A stretch of 64,000 nucleotides of DNA from Deinococcus alpinitundrae (GTDB lineage: Bacteria; Deinococcota; Deinococci; Deinococcales; Deinococcaceae): the NCBI RefSeq assembly GCF_009982895.1, contig NZ_WXZL01000009.1:62001-126000 (forward strand). The letters are read 5' to 3'. The translations under genes and the position numbers were made by a program. This document shows positions 9,220-21,252 of this stretch, piece by piece. The notes under the pieces were generated by a model that saw nothing but the letters and a program-made list of their open reading frames with translations, had not been told where the DNA came from and did not search any database. The stretch's first letter is position 1, and every line of letters begins with the position of its first letter.

Positions 9220-9858
9220 ATGCGCGCTCTGCTCCTGCTCGCCCTCGGCCCACTGCTGCTCAGCGCCTGCTCGTCCAAAGGGATCACCCAGTTGCGCGCC
9301 CAGGTCCGAGGCTGGTCCGGTGGGACGGGGCAGATCAAGGTGCTGGCCGCCGACCAGACGGTACTGACCAGCAGCACGCTTGACAGCGTGGGCCGCTTTA
9401 CCCTGCCATTGCCGGATGCCCAGCTGCTGTCCGCCTTCCTGCGGGCCAGTTTGCTGCCAGATGGACAGAACGCATCGTCGCACTGCACCGGCAGCGTCAC
9501 GTCCAGCGGGCCGGCGGCACGGTTTTACCAAATCAGTCAGCTCAGCGCTTTTCCGGCAGGCGGCGCGGCTCCCCTGACGCTGGTGAGCCAGACCCGCAGC
9601 AACGATCCGGTCGGGGCGCAGCGCCTCGATCAACGCGGTCTGGTGTATGCCAGCGCGGCGACGCGGGTGCAGGGCGAGCGGCGCTGCCCAATGGCCTCCG
9701 CATCTGGGGCGAGGACGATTACGGCCAGCTTTGCCCTCAACCTCAAAGCTGGGTGGAACGATGTCGTCAGCCGTCAGAGTCAGGACGCCGACGGCAATAG
9801 TGCCTCCCGCCTGGAAAGTGTGGGTGACGACGGCTTCGAGGGCTGGGCAGTGAAGTAA
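9220..9858 (+). CDS. Hypothetical lipoprotein
   Basis: A 212-residue protein with a short hydrophobic signal and a clear lipobox LLLSAC (Cys17), so it is probably anchored to the membrane outside the cytoplasm. After the anchor the sequence is rich in beta-forming stretches with an early VRGWSGGTGQIKV segment, like carboxypeptidase-regulatory-type beta sandwiches seen in other Deinococcus lipoproteins. Two further Cys (HCTG and RRCP) could form a disulfide. I do not recognise a family. The -10 box 6 nt upstream supports the start. Confidence 0.65.
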   Translation: MRALLLLALGPLLLSACSSKGITQLRAQVRGWSGGTGQIKVLAADQTVLTSSTLDSVGRFTLPLPDAQLLSAFLRASLLPDGQNASSHCTGSVTSSGPAARFYQISQLSAFPAGGAAPLTLVSQTRSNDPVGAQRLDQRGLVYASAATRVQGERRCPMASASGARTITASFALNLKAGWNDVVSRQSQDADGNSASRLESVGDDGFEGWAVK

Positions 9859-9921
9859 ACGCGAGGCGTGATCTGGAAACCAGTTGTACGAAATCCGGTT
9901 TGTCGCGTGTCCAAATCGGAA

Positions 9922-9958
9922 CACAACCGGTTTGCAACGTCTAGGTCCACAACCGGTT
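9922..9958. repeat. Two 11-bp direct repeats with an AACCGGTT core
   Basis: CACAACCGGTT occurs at 9922-9932 and 9948-9958, 26 bp apart, each containing the palindrome AACCGGTT. A related ATCCGGTTTG lies just upstream near 9893. The spacing is about 2.5 helical turns. The repeats sit in the 164-bp gap between the convergent lipoprotein and SRPBCC genes, where no promoter is expected, so their role is unclear. Confidence 0.5.
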
Positions 9959-10022
9959 CTTCTCCGACTCGCGTTGATCAGCTTGGACCCGCATGTTGTA
10001 CAGGATTCAATCGGAGTTCGTG

Positions 10023-10571
10023 TTACTTAGCCGCCCGCTGCTTCTTGCCCTTGCGCCGGGCCGCTTCCTTCTCGGCACGCATCTTGTCTTGGTACTGCTT
10101 GGCGGTGTCTTCCATTAGTTGCGCGCCCTGCTGATCGACGGCCCGCTGCAACTCGATCAGGGTGCGCCCACTCATGTTGCGAAGCTGCGCCTCAATCTGC
10201 TTTTCGATGAACTTGTAGCGGATGGTGGCATTGGTGCTCAGCGTCACCTCTGTGCCGCCAGGAATATTCTTGAAGACCCAGCCCTGGGTGTACTTTTCCA
10301 GCGGGCCAAACGGCTTGACAGCTTCCCAGCCGCCGCGAAACGGGGCCTGAATCTGGCCATACTTGGCGGTGTAGGACAGGCCGAGCAGGCGGCGCTCCAG
10401 CTTGATGTTGACCAGTGAACCGCTAATCAGCTTTTCCTCGCCCGCATAAGTGGCCAGACGGATATTGGGGTCCCAGCGGGTGCGGCGTTTGGGGTCGAGC
10501 GTCAACCGGAATAGCACGTCGGGCCGCGCCCGGATGACGATGGTGTCTTTGAAACTGAGGGTCTGGGCCAT
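10023..10571 (-). CDS. SRPBCC (START-like) family protein
   Basis: A 182-residue protein whose first 150 residues fit the SRPBCC/polyketide-cyclase helix-grip fold: IVIRARPDVLFRLTLDPKRRTRWDP is the typical beginning and a second hydrophobic strand set follows. The last 40 residues are a lysine- and arginine-rich helix that could bind nucleic acid or membranes. It follows the DUF1802 gene after 12 nt; the stop codon of that gene is part of a TAGAGT box 9 nt before this ATG. Ligand unknown. Confidence 0.75.
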   Translation of the reverse strand: MAQTLSFKDTIVIRARPDVLFRLTLDPKRRTRWDPNIRLATYAGEEKLISGSLVNIKLERRLLGLSYTAKYGQIQAPFRGGWEAVKPFGPLEKYTQGWVFKNIPGGTEVTLSTNATIRYKFIEKQIEAQLRNMSGRTLIELQRAVDQQGAQLMEDTAKQYQDKMRAEKEAARRKGKKQRAAK

Positions 10572-10583
10572 GATCTGCCCACT

Positions 10584-11141
10584 CTAGCGTCTGACGTGCA
10601 GTCGGTCTTTGACCTCACCACGCAGGGCTTCCAGCGTCGTCTCGGCCAGCACGGGAGCGGCAGCGGGCACCTTTAGGCCTAGTTCCAGCGGTACCCAACT
10701 CACGCAACCAAGCATCTCGGGGGTCTCGCTAATCGTCAACGTCGGCGTCAGCGGGGAAACGCGCAGCACCAGGGCGTGGAGCCAGGGCCGATTGCGGTAG
10801 TGGAACCTTCGCTCGATGGCGTCGGCAGTCAGTGCCTGCACATCTTCTAGCGCCAGCGCCTCCTCCAGCGACTCGATCTTGTACACGTCTAGCACCTCGG
10901 CGCGAGCGGGCAAAATGATCTGGCCCGGCGCTGGGTCGGGGCGAAGCAGAGGCAAGAAGTCTGGCCGCAGTTCCACCGAGTTCTGGTGCAGGAAGGTGGG
11001 ATACAGCAAAAACGCCCGGTGCTCAGCCTCGAAGCCGCCGTGCGTTTCCATGATGCCGCCCTTGCGGAGAATCACAGCGGTCTGGCCGCTGGTGAGGGCC
11101 TGGGTTTGGGCGTCCCATTCTTTGAGGGCGGAGAGGGTCAT
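10584..11141 (-). CDS. DUF1802 family protein
   Basis: A 185-residue protein with ALKEWD at the start, the LRKGG loop and EHRAFLLYPTFLHQ, all characteristic of the DUF1802 family, found in cyanobacteria and Deinococci with unknown function. No transmembrane segment. A -10 box TACTCT 6 nt upstream points to a leaderless message that likely includes the SRPBCC gene downstream. Confidence 0.78.
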   Translation of the reverse strand: MTLSALKEWDAQTQALTSGQTAVILRKGGIMETHGGFEAEHRAFLLYPTFLHQNSVELRPDFLPLLRPDPAPGQIILPARAEVLDVYKIESLEEALALEDVQALTADAIERRFHYRNRPWLHALVLRVSPLTPTLTISETPEMLGCVSWVPLELGLKVPAAAPVLAETTLEALRGEVKDRLHVRR

Positions 11142-11147
11142 GGGTAG

Positions 11148-11153
11148 AGAGTA
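11148..11153 (-). promoter_or_regulatory. -10 box of a leaderless promoter (DUF1802)
   Basis: On the minus strand TACTCT ends 6 nt before the ATG at 11141. Confidence 0.55.
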
Positions 11154-11189
11154 GCCTTTTAAGGAGGGTGAGAGGACTGCACGAGAAAG

Positions 11190-11217
11190 CCCCAGCCCTG
11201 AAACTACAAGACTGGGG
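11190..11217 (-). terminator. Possible terminator after the pilin genes
   Basis: CCCCAG (11190-11195) pairs with CTGGGG (11212-11217). On the minus strand the stem is followed by GCTTTC, a weak U tract. It lies 20 nt past the stop of the second pilin. Confidence 0.35.
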
Positions 11218-11236
11218 ATATAGGCATAAGAGCAAA

Positions 11237-11680
11237 TCAGGGAAGGTTACTACCGCCCGCGCCAGTGTTAGAAAAAGCGGTTGCACCGGGCGCATCTTTG
11301 AAAAAGCCAGCTGGCGAGAGGGTGAAGACATGGCTACCCCGACGGTCCCAGACATCGATAGTATAATCGGAAACAATCGTGCCTGCGGCGCTGCGCTCCT
11401 TGACGAACATATCGGAGAAGGCACAGGCAGAGTTTACGCCATCAGTCACCTTGTTGAGTTGATCACTACCAGTGCCTATAAGTAGGTATGTTTTGTAGTC
11501 TACCTGCGAGAGGGCCTGCGCCGTCTGGATACTTTTCCCACAGGATTGAGCCCCTAGGTCGTATGAGCGTTTACTAGCACCCAGTAGATTTGTGATCAGC
11601 ACGCTGGCTAAGATCCCAATGACTGCAATTACAATGAGAAGTTCTAGTAAGGTGAAGCCGTCACTGCACATTTTCGCCAT
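11237..11680 (-). CDS. Type IV pilin-like protein (second pilin)
   Basis: A 147-residue prepilin with a short positive leader, the peptidase site DGFTLLELL and a continuous hydrophobic helix ending ASVLITNLLGA. Two Cys (AQSCGKSIQ and SACAF) match those of the upstream pilin and could form the C-terminal disulfide. The protein is paralogous to the 11744-12157 gene. The ATG at 11680 is preferred (GGAG about 6 nt upstream) over an upstream in-frame start at 11725. Base composition is visibly less GC-rich than in neighbours. A 12-bp hairpin separates it from the first pilin. Confidence 0.85.
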   Translation of the reverse strand: MAKMCSDGFTLLELLIVIAVIGILASVLITNLLGASKRSYDLGAQSCGKSIQTAQALSQVDYKTYLLIGTGSDQLNKVTDGVNSACAFSDMFVKERSAAGTIVSDYTIDVWDRRGSHVFTLSPAGFFKDAPGATAFSNTGAGGSNLP

Positions 11681-11692
11681 CTTAAACTCCGA

Positions 11693-11722
11693 AAGAGGGA
11701 CGGAAAGAAATCCGTCCCTCTT
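11693..11722 (-). terminator. Hairpin between the two pilin genes
   Basis: A perfect 12-bp stem (11693-11704 with 11711-11722) with a 6-nt loop. On the minus strand it is followed by only a short T run and then the ribosome site of the second pilin. It may be a partial terminator or an mRNA-stabilising 3' end for the first pilin. Confidence 0.65.
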
Positions 11723-11743
11723 CAAATTAAGTTGCTAGTTAGC

Positions 11744-12157
11744 TTAGGGGGCCAGGGGGGCAGCAGCCGTAGGAGCAGGAGCAGCGTTGGTCAAGGCACT
11801 GGGAGTAATGGTGTAGGTTTTGCTACCACGAATATCGCCGACCTTGATTTTGTATGCGAGCGTAGTAGAAGCGGGTGCACCTTCAACTACAGACATATTC
11901 GCGTCGGCACACTGGGTTGCAACCCCATCCGTCGTAGACTTGAGGCTAGCAACCACAAGATATACTTGATTATCGACCTGACTGGTGGCTTCAGCGTTCT
12001 GGATGCTCTTGGCGCAGCTCGCCGCACCGGTGTCATACGCACGCTTCTGAGCGCCCAGCAGGTTGGGAATCAGGACAGCGGCCAGGATGCCGATGATGGC
12101 GATGACGATGAGCAGCTCGATGAGGGTGAAGCCCTGGGTACGATTCTTGTTGTTCAT
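11744..12157 (-). CDS. pilA: Type IV major pilin-like protein
   Basis: A 137-residue prepilin: leader MNNKNRTQG, cleavage site G/FTLIELL with the conserved Glu5, then the long hydrophobic helix IVIAIIGILAAVLIPNLLGA. Cys residues in ASCAKSIQ and TQCAD could form a disulfide, and the C-terminus is Ala/Pro-rich. It fits the major subunit of type IV pili, used in Deinococcus/Thermus-like bacteria for surface attachment and DNA uptake. A good ribosome site AGGAGA precedes the ATG. The assembly genes are not in this window. GC content is lower than in flanking genes. Confidence 0.88.
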   Translation of the reverse strand: MNNKNRTQGFTLIELLIVIAIIGILAAVLIPNLLGAQKRAYDTGAASCAKSIQNAEATSQVDNQVYLVVASLKSTTDGVATQCADANMSVVEGAPASTTLAYKIKVGDIRGSKTYTITPSALTNAAPAPTAAAPLAP

Positions 12158-12437
12158 GCTGTTCTCCTATGAGGGCGCTCGCAGAAAGAAAATTAAATGG
12201 CTGCGTTCGCCTGCTTGCTATTGCGGCGGCGTCGGTGTCTCCTTCGCTGCTGAATGAATGGTAAGTGCCCGGCTCTTACATGGGTCTTACGAATCGGCGT
12301 GGGTGAAGTCCGCGCTTGCTCGATACCGTGAATGATGTCCCAGAGCTTATTTTCTCTGCTTTCGAGAATGATCTGCCAGTAATCGCGAACAAAAAGACTG
12401 ACAAAACCTCACAGGCTTCCCACTGCGCCCACGCAGG
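12158..12437. other. 280-bp non-coding region between pilA and the SRP RNA gene
   Basis: No convincing coding frame. It is AT-richer than average near pilA (AAATTAAAT around 12191) and must hold the pilA promoter, but I could not fix -35/-10 boxes. TCTTAC occurs twice near 12275-12290. Confidence 0.4.
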
Positions 12438-12446
12438 TGCTACACT
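12438..12446 (+). promoter_or_regulatory. Extended -10 promoter of the SRP RNA gene
   Basis: TGCTACACT at 12438-12446 is an extended -10 box. It places +1 at about 12453, exactly at the start of the RNA closing stem. No good -35 is visible. Confidence 0.6.
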
Positions 12447-12453
12447 GCCCTCC

Positions 12454-12555
<102 letters not shown>

Positions 12556-12636
12556 TTTTTCATGCCTCGGTCTTTTGCAGCCCGCCGAGCCGCCAGCGCC
12601 GCCGCATCAGCGCACGTTCTCAAAGCAGACCCGCGC

Positions 12637-12642
12637 TAGAAT
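12637..12642 (+). promoter_or_regulatory. -10 box of a leaderless promoter (clpP)
   Basis: TAGAAT lies 7 nt before the ATG at 12650. It overlaps an alternative ATG at 12641, arguing against that start. Confidence 0.6.
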
Positions 12643-12649
12643 GCCCGGC

Positions 12650-13249
<600 letters not shown>

Positions 13250-13288
13250 ACCTTATGACGCTTTTCATTCCTTCAAAGGAGGCCGTCC

Positions 13289-14485
13289 GTGGCTGACCGT
13301 TGTTCGTTTTGTGGCCGCAGCCATCCGCAAGTCGCCCAGCTGATCGAGGCTCCGGGCCGCACTGCCTTCATCTGCAACGAGTGCGCCGAGCGGGCCTTCG
13401 ATCTGGTCAAGCAGCAGCGCAAGGCGGGCGGTGAGTTCAGCCTCGAAGAGCTGCCCAGCGCTAGGGAAATCAAGGCGTACCTCGACGAGTACGTGATCGG
13501 CCAGGACGAGGCCAAGAAAGCGCTGGCCGTCGCGGTGGTCAGCCATTATCACCGACTGGCGCACCCCGACGTGGGCCTTCAGAAAAGCAACATCCTCCTG
13601 ATCGGCCCCACCGGCACCGGCAAGACCCTGCTGGCCCAGTCACTGGCCGAGATGCTGGAAGTGCCGTTCGCGATTGCCGACGCCACCACCCTGACTGAGG
13701 CCGGATACGTCGGTGACGACGTGGAAAACGTGATTGTGCGCCTGCTGCAGGCTGCCGATTACGACGTGGCGGCCGCCGAGCGCGGCATCATCTACGTCGA
13801 TGAGATCGACAAGATCGCCCGCAAGTCCGAAGGCACCTCGATTACTCGCGACGTGTCGGGCGAGGGTGTGCAGCAGGCCCTGCTTAAGATCATCGAGGGC
13901 ACCGTCGCCCAGGTGCCGCCGCAGGGCGGACGCAAGCACCCCCAGCAGGAACTGGTGCAGGTCAATACCAAGAACATTCTGTTTATCGTGGGCGGGGCCT
14001 TCGACGGCATCGCCGACATTGGCCGCAGCCGCACCAACATTCGCGGTCTGGGCTTCGGGGCCGAGCACAAGGGCGACGAGAAGGCCGAACTGCGCTTCCT
14101 GCCGGAAGACCTGGTCAAGTTCGGGCTGATTCCCGAGTTCGTGGGAAGATTGCCCCTGGTCGTGCAACTTCAAGACCTTGACGAGGAAGCGCTGATCCGC
14201 ATTCTGACCGAGCCGCAGGGAGCCATCATCAAGCAGTACCAGGCTCTCTTCGGCTTCCAGAACGTGGACATCAGCTTCACCGAGGCGGCCCTCAAAGAAG
14301 TGGCCCACCGCGCTGCTGCACGTAAAACCGGCGCACGCGGCCTGCGGGCGGTGCTGGAAAAGTCCATGACCGATCTGCTGTTCGAGCTGCCGCTGGAGAC
14401 GCTGAAAAAGCTGAGCTTCGATGCCGAGAATATCGATGCGCCGCTTAAGGCACTTGAGTCTAAGGGACTCAAGAAGTCTGCATAA
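13289..14485 (+). CDS. clpX: ATP-dependent Clp protease ATPase subunit ClpX
   Basis: A 398-residue unfoldase. The N-terminal zinc domain has Cys5, Cys8, Cys29 and Cys32; then follow Walker A GPTGTGKT, Walker [10 protein letters not shown], and the LGFGAE loop region typical of ClpX. It hexamerises, recognises tags such as the tmRNA degron coded at 33714-34072, and threads substrates into ClpP. The start is GTG with AAAGGAGG upstream. A terminator closes the clpP-clpX unit before lon. Confidence 0.96.
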   Translation: MADRCSFCGRSHPQVAQLIEAPGRTAFICNECAERAFDLVKQQRKAGGEFSLEELPSAREIKAYLDEYVIGQDEAKKALAVAVVSHYHRLAHPDVGLQKSNILLIGPTGTGKTLLAQSLAEMLEVPFAIADATTLTEAGYVGDDVENVIVRLLQAADYDVAAAERGIIYVDEIDKIARKSEGTSITRDVSGEGVQQALLKIIEGTVAQVPPQGGRKHPQQELVQVNTKNILFIVGGAFDGIADIGRSRTNIRGLGFGAEHKGDEKAELRFLPEDLVKFGLIPEFVGRLPLVVQLQDLDEEALIRILTEPQGAIIKQYQALFGFQNVDISFTEAALKEVAHRAAARKTGARGLRAVLEKSMTDLLFELPLETLKKLSFDAENIDAPLKALESKGLKKSA

Positions 14486-14510
14486 AACAAAGCAGTTTAG
14501 ATTACAGCAG

Positions 14511-14563
14511 CCCTCCAGCCTGCCGGTTAGAATTCCGGCATGTTGGAGGGCGTAGTCTTTTTT
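14511..14563 (+). terminator. Terminator of the clpPX operon
   Basis: A two-part stem: CCCTCCA (14511-14517) with TGGAGGG (14544-14550), and inside it TGCCGG (14521-14526) with CCGGCA (14535-14540). A T-rich tail follows at 14557-14563. Confidence 0.75.
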
Positions 14564-14673
14564 CTCAGCAGTTCCTTTCGGTTCGGGGGCAGACAAGCTG
14601 GGAGCACGCCGAGGTACCACACCGTCTTTTCTCCGGCCATGCAAGATGGAGCGCCGGTTCTCAAGGAGCAAAC

Positions 14674-17115
<2,442 letters not shown>

Positions 17116-17138
17116 AGTCTCAAACCTCATCAACCTCT

Positions 17139-17169
17139 CTCCCCTGCCGTCGCGGCGGGGGAGTTTTTT
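17139..17169 (+). terminator. Terminator of lon
   Basis: A 10-bp stem (17139-17148 with 17154-17163, one G-T pair) and a 5-nt loop followed by six T. Confidence 0.85.
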
Positions 17170-17189
17170 ATGTTCAGAATGGAGACGCA

Positions 17190-17543
17190 ATGAAGCGTCG
17201 CCGGAAAGCCGAACTCCCGATCGGGTGCTGGATCGTTCTGGCACTGCCGTTGATACTGGTGAGCGCACCATTCGTGCTGACGTTCGGGGCAATCCGAGAA
17301 CAGCTCCAACGCTGCCCAGGCTGCAAAAGGCGTGGGACTTTGGAACGTGTCCGCCTGGAGCCGCTCGCCGAAGCGTTAGAACTGGGTCGCCTGGAGGCTT
17401 CAGCCTTGCCCGTTCAGGAGAGCTGGCAGGACACCCCGTGGGAAGACCTGCGGCGCGTCAATCCCGATTCGGTGGTGTGGCAGTGCCGGGTCTGCGGCGC
17501 ACAGTTCAAGCAGGACAGCGCGCTGACCCGACTCAACTCCTGA
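17190..17543 (+). CDS. Membrane-anchored zinc-ribbon-like hypothetical protein
   Basis: A 117-residue protein: basic N-terminus, one transmembrane helix (residues about 11-32), and two CxxC knuckles (CPGC near 42-45 and CRVC near 99-102) separated by about 53 residues, which together could bind one zinc. No family recognised. ATG at 17190 has GGAGACG just upstream. It is the first gene after the lon terminator and its 3' end overlaps the convergent ribokinase gene by 11 nt. Confidence 0.65.
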   Translation: MKRRRKAELPIGCWIVLALPLILVSAPFVLTFGAIREQLQRCPGCKRRGTLERVRLEPLAEALELGRLEASALPVQESWQDTPWEDLRRVNPDSVVWQCRVCGAQFKQDSALTRLNS

Positions 17544-18423
17544 GCGCCACCTCGATCTCTCCCCGTGTGGGCATAGCGGCCTGAGCACCCAGCCGGGTGC
17601 AGGCCAGCGCCCCGGCCACGTTTGCGGCTTCGAGGGACTCGGGCAGCGCTGCGCCGCCCGAGAGCCAGGCTGCCAGGACGCCGCAGAAGGTATCGCCCGC
17701 TCCGGTGGTGTCCACGACCTCAACTGGATGGGCAAGCTGTCTTATGGATTCGTCCTGCGTCACGGCCAGTGAGCCGCGCCCGCCCAGCGTCACGATCACC
17801 GTGCCCACGCCGCGAGAAAGCAGTGAGCGGGCTGCCGCTTCCTCCTGATCCACCGACGTTCCGGCGAGCTGGGCCAGTTCGTGCTCGTTGACGAGCAGGA
17901 GGTCGAGCAGCGGCCACAGTTCGCCGAGCAACTCACGGGCAGGTGCGGCATTGAGCATGACCTGTGCGCCCGCCGCCCTGGCCCGTGTGGCGGCGGCCAG
18001 TACCGTTTCCTGCGGAATTTCCTGCTGCATCAGTAGATGGCTCACGCCCGAGAAATCGGCGGGCAAGTCGGTGGGCGAGAGCCGGGCGTTGGCCCCGCTC
18101 GCCACCGTAATGCTGTTCTCGCCGCCGTCCGAAATGGTGATCAGGGCGACGCCGCTGGGCACGTCCAGTTCGCGCAGATGCGTGAGATTGACATTGGCTG
18201 CCGAGAGCGCCTGGCGCGGCACTGGGGCGAAACTGTCACGTCCCACCGCACCGCAAAAGGCAACGGACGCACCCGCCCTGGCCGCCGCCACCGCCTGGTT
18301 GGCTCCCTTTCCGCCGGGCTGCACCTCGGCGTCACTGCCCAGCACCGTCTCGCCGGGGGAAGGCGCGCGCCGCACCCGCACCAGAATGTCCGTGTTGAGG
18401 CTGCCGACGATCAGAACGCTCAT
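17533..18423 (-). CDS. rbsK: Ribokinase
   Basis: A 296-residue PfkB-family sugar kinase. N-terminal GSLNTDILV and the [15 protein letters not shown] signature identify the ribokinase branch; the C-terminal [11 protein letters not shown] contains the catalytic Asp and anion hole. It would phosphorylate D-ribose at O5. No ribose transporter is adjacent; the partner upstream is a nucleoside/base deaminase, which fits purine/nucleoside salvage. Its -10 box begins inside the stop codon of the deaminase gene. Confidence 0.9.
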   Translation of the reverse strand: MSVLIVGSLNTDILVRVRRAPSPGETVLGSDAEVQPGGKGANQAVAAARAGASVAFCGAVGRDSFAPVPRQALSAANVNLTHLRELDVPSGVALITISDGGENSITVASGANARLSPTDLPADFSGVSHLLMQQEIPQETVLAAATRARAAGAQVMLNAAPARELLGELWPLLDLLLVNEHELAQLAGTSVDQEEAAARSLLSRGVGTVIVTLGGRGSLAVTQDESIRQLAHPVEVVDTTGAGDTFCGVLAAWLSGGAALPESLEAANVAGALACTRLGAQAAMPTRGEIEVALRS

Positions 18424-18432
18424 GGTCTGAGT

Positions 18433-18972
<540 letters not shown>

Positions 18973-18978
18973 GCCACC

Positions 18979-18984
18979 AGTCTA
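18979..18984 (-). promoter_or_regulatory. -10 box overlapping a stop codon (deaminase)
   Basis: TAGACT on the minus strand, 6 nt before the ATG at 18972. Its first three bases are the TAG stop of the 18982-19374 gene. Confidence 0.55.
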
Positions 18985-19374
18985 GGAAGTGCCCGAGTCC
19001 TCACTGGACTGAGCGGCGTTTGAGGTTTCTGAAGATTGTGACGCCACTTGAGATTCGGTCTGCGGGTTGGCCTGGACATCGGGAAACGGCCCCGCTGCGG
19101 TGTCGATGACCGTCAGCGAACGCAGCGTCTCGCCCTGGTGCCAGCCGTACTCGGGCGTCTCGAACCCCAACCCCTGGGCGATGGCTGAAGCGGTGGCGTG
19201 ATCGGGCACGCTGTCGAGGGAGAAGAGCAGGAAGCGCGAGCCGCCCGGCGCGATGCGGCAGTAGAGGTCCTCGCCGATCTGAACCTGCTGGGTGCGCTCC
19301 AACTCGCGGGCACGCTGCTGGGCACGGCGAAGCACGTCCCTGATCTTGACGGTATCGGTGGGGGGCAGGGCCAT
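18982..19374 (-). CDS. Hypothetical protein
   Basis: A 130-residue soluble protein: an N-terminal basic helix (RRAQQRARELE), a central alpha/beta part with FLLFSLDSVPD and WHQGETLRSL, and a Ser/Thr/Gln-rich low-complexity tail of about 35 residues. No family recognised. I chose the ATG at 19374 because TACCCT lies exactly 6 nt upstream. It heads a run of three minus-strand genes with 9-nt gaps ending in ribokinase. Confidence 0.65.
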   Translation of the reverse strand: MALPPTDTVKIRDVLRRAQQRARELERTQQVQIGEDLYCRIAPGGSRFLLFSLDSVPDHATASAIAQGLGFETPEYGWHQGETLRSLTVIDTAAGPFPDVQANPQTESQVASQSSETSNAAQSSEDSGTS

Positions 19375-19380
19375 GCCTTC

Positions 19381-19386
19381 AGGGTA
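19381..19386 (-). promoter_or_regulatory. -10 box of a leaderless promoter (19374 gene)
   Basis: On the minus strand TACCCT ends 6 nt before the ATG at 19374. Confidence 0.5.
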
Positions 19387-19497
19387 ACGAGTTTGGCGAG
19401 CGGCGTGTGCGGACTTGCCGCACCGAGCGGACATCCGGCAGCTCAGGCCGTCAGGAGACAGCGGAGTCGGGCGGGCAAAAGGGTTATAACCGGAAGC

Positions 19498-20589
19498 ATG
19501 ACCACTTCCCCCTCCCCGACCCAGCCTGCACCCCTCTCCGGCGTGCGCGAGGCGGTGCGGCGCACCCCGGCCTACCCGTTTACCCCAATTGACGCCCCGA
19601 TCAAGCTCGACCAGAACGAGAGCGCCCTGGACCTTCCCCCCGAGCTGCGCGCGCTGGCGCTGGCGCGATTGGCAACCCAGGACTGGAACCGCTACCCCGA
19701 TCTGCACGCCGACACCCTGCGTCACAAGATCGCCGCCTTCGAGGACTGGGACCCGGAAGGCGTGGTCGTCACGCCGGGCAGCAACGTGCTGATCAAGCTG
19801 CTGACCGAATTGGCGGGCCTGCACCAGACGGTGCTGAGCGTGCAACCGACCTTCTCGGTCTACACCCTGGAATCGAGCCTGCTCGGCGCGAAGACGGTGC
19901 TCATCCCGCTCAACCCCGACTTCTCGCTGCCGGTAGAGGCGCTGAGCGCCGAGCTGCGCGGCGGTGGGCCGGGCCTGCTATTCGTGACCCAGCCACACGC
20001 GCCCACCGGCCACCTCGACGCCGAGGCCGACGTGAGAGCGGTGCTGGACGCCGCCGGAGAAGGGTGGGTCGCCGTGCTGGACGAGGCATACCACCAGTTC
20101 TCGTCGTCCGATGGCCGTTCTCTGGTGCGCGGGCGCGAAAACCGCCTCTCGCTGCGGACCTTCTCCAAGGCCTGGGGACTGGCGGGCCTGCGGCTGGGCT
20201 ACGCGCTGACCTCACCGGCCCTGGCCGCCCACCTGCAAAAACTGGTCAGCGCCTTCAACGTCAATATCCTGACCCAGACGGTGGCCGAGGTGGCGCTGGA
20301 GCATCCCGGCTACGTGCGCGAGCGGGCGGCCCAGACCATCGCCGAGCGGGACCGGGTGCTCGCAGCCCTGAAACAGCACCCGGTTTACAGCGCGCTGCCC
20401 TCGCAGGCCAACTTCTTTTTGCTGCGCACGCCCGACGCCGACGCCGCTTACCAGCACCTGCTGTCGCGCGGCATTCTGGTGCGCCGCCAGGACAAGCTGC
20501 CGATGCTGGGAGGCTGCCTGCGCGTCAGCATCGGCGCGCCGCACGAGAACGATGCTTTGCTGGAAGCACTGGCCGAGATCAACGCGTAG
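19498..20589 (+). CDS. hisC: Histidinol-phosphate aminotransferase
   Basis: A 363-residue fold-type I PLP aminotransferase. KLDQNESALDLP at the start, VVTPGSNVLI, DEAYHQF and the PLP lysine region TFSKAWGLAGLRLGY identify the HisC branch. It converts imidazole-acetol phosphate to histidinol phosphate. No other his genes are in the window. The ATG at 19498 follows a TATAAC box by 7 nt, consistent with a leaderless or nearly leaderless transcript. Confidence 0.9.
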   Translation: MTTSPSPTQPAPLSGVREAVRRTPAYPFTPIDAPIKLDQNESALDLPPELRALALARLATQDWNRYPDLHADTLRHKIAAFEDWDPEGVVVTPGSNVLIKLLTELAGLHQTVLSVQPTFSVYTLESSLLGAKTVLIPLNPDFSLPVEALSAELRGGGPGLLFVTQPHAPTGHLDAEADVRAVLDAAGEGWVAVLDEAYHQFSSSDGRSLVRGRENRLSLRTFSKAWGLAGLRLGYALTSPALAAHLQKLVSAFNVNILTQTVAEVALEHPGYVRERAAQTIAERDRVLAALKQHPVYSALPSQANFFLLRTPDADAAYQHLLSRGILVRRQDKLPMLGGCLRVSIGAPHENDALLEALAEINA

Positions 20590-20604
20590 AGCTGTTGTCT
20601 GTCT

Positions 20605-20637
20605 GGATGACTGGGCCACCAGCACGCTCAGTCATCC
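20605..20637. terminator. Hairpin between convergent hisC and CvpA-like genes
   Basis: GGATGACTG (20605-20613) pairs with CAGTCATCC (20629-20637) around a 15-nt loop. There is no T run on either side, so terminator function is uncertain. Confidence 0.4.
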
Positions 20638-20673
20638 CGCCGCCTAAATGCGCTCTCTTTCGCTTCCGTCAAT

Positions 20674-21132
20674 TCAGCGCTGAGCACGATCGGGAATCAG
20701 CAAGGTCTTCAGGGGCTTGCCGCCGCCGAACACTGGGAACAGTTCCTGTTTGAGGTACGAATTGACTACAGCGTCATGAATGCTGGGCGGCAGGGTACCC
20801 GCCGGGTACTGGTTACTGACCGGATCGATCGGGAAGCCCAGCGCGAGGGATCCCACCAGCACCAGTCCAGCCAGGAAGCCGCCCACCGCTCCGGCGATCA
20901 GGTGCCAGGTCTCGATTACCGAACCGATCAGCCGCCGGGCCAACCAGGCCACCCCGAAACCCAGCAGCAGCGCGGCGGGCAAAGCGGCCCAGCCGCGCAG
21001 CAGGGTGTTGCAGACAAAACATACGGCGACAATCCCCACTCCCCAGGCTAGGCCCGCCAGCCCGCGCCTGGCTCCCAGGGCAGTGGTGGCGGCCAGCAGC
21101 GTCACGAGCAGGGCGTCAAACCAGGTAATCAC
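20674..21132 (-). CDS. CvpA-like small membrane protein
   Basis: A 152-residue protein with about four hydrophobic segments in the first 110 residues and a soluble tail. ALLVTLLAATTALGARRGLAG resembles the start of CvpA-family proteins (colicin V production, purine operon-linked). Start is GTG at 21132 with TACACT 7 nt upstream. Function not known; convergent with hisC and divergent from a response regulator. Confidence 0.65.
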   Translation of the reverse strand: MITWFDALLVTLLAATTALGARRGLAGLAWGVGIVAVCFVCNTLLRGWAALPAALLLGFGVAWLARRLIGSVIETWHLIAGAVGGFLAGLVLVGSLALGFPIDPVSNQYPAGTLPPSIHDAVVNSYLKQELFPVFGGGKPLKTLLIPDRAQR

Positions 21133-21139
21133 GCTCAGC

Positions 21140-21145
21140 AGTGTA
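21140..21145 (-). promoter_or_regulatory. -10 box of a leaderless promoter (CvpA-like)
   Basis: On the minus strand TACACT ends 7 nt before the GTG at 21132. Confidence 0.5.
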
Positions 21146-21240
21146 GGGCAAGGAATCTTGCAAGAGGTTCACAGCCCGCGCGCCAAGTCTTCAGGGCCGG
21201 GCCTGTAACGCTTGGTTCACTGCCGCCGCTCACACGGGCG

Positions 21241-21246
21241 TAGACT
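21241..21246 (+). promoter_or_regulatory. -10 box of a leaderless promoter (21253 regulator)
   Basis: TAGACT lies 6 nt before the ATG at 21253. Confidence 0.55.
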
Positions 21247-21252
21247 GCGGGC

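Noticed and set aside
19375..19845. An N-terminal extension of the 18982-19374 protein across the hisC promoter region
   Set aside because: The extension has no similarity to anything, crosses hisC, and the -10 box at 19381 fits the shorter start.
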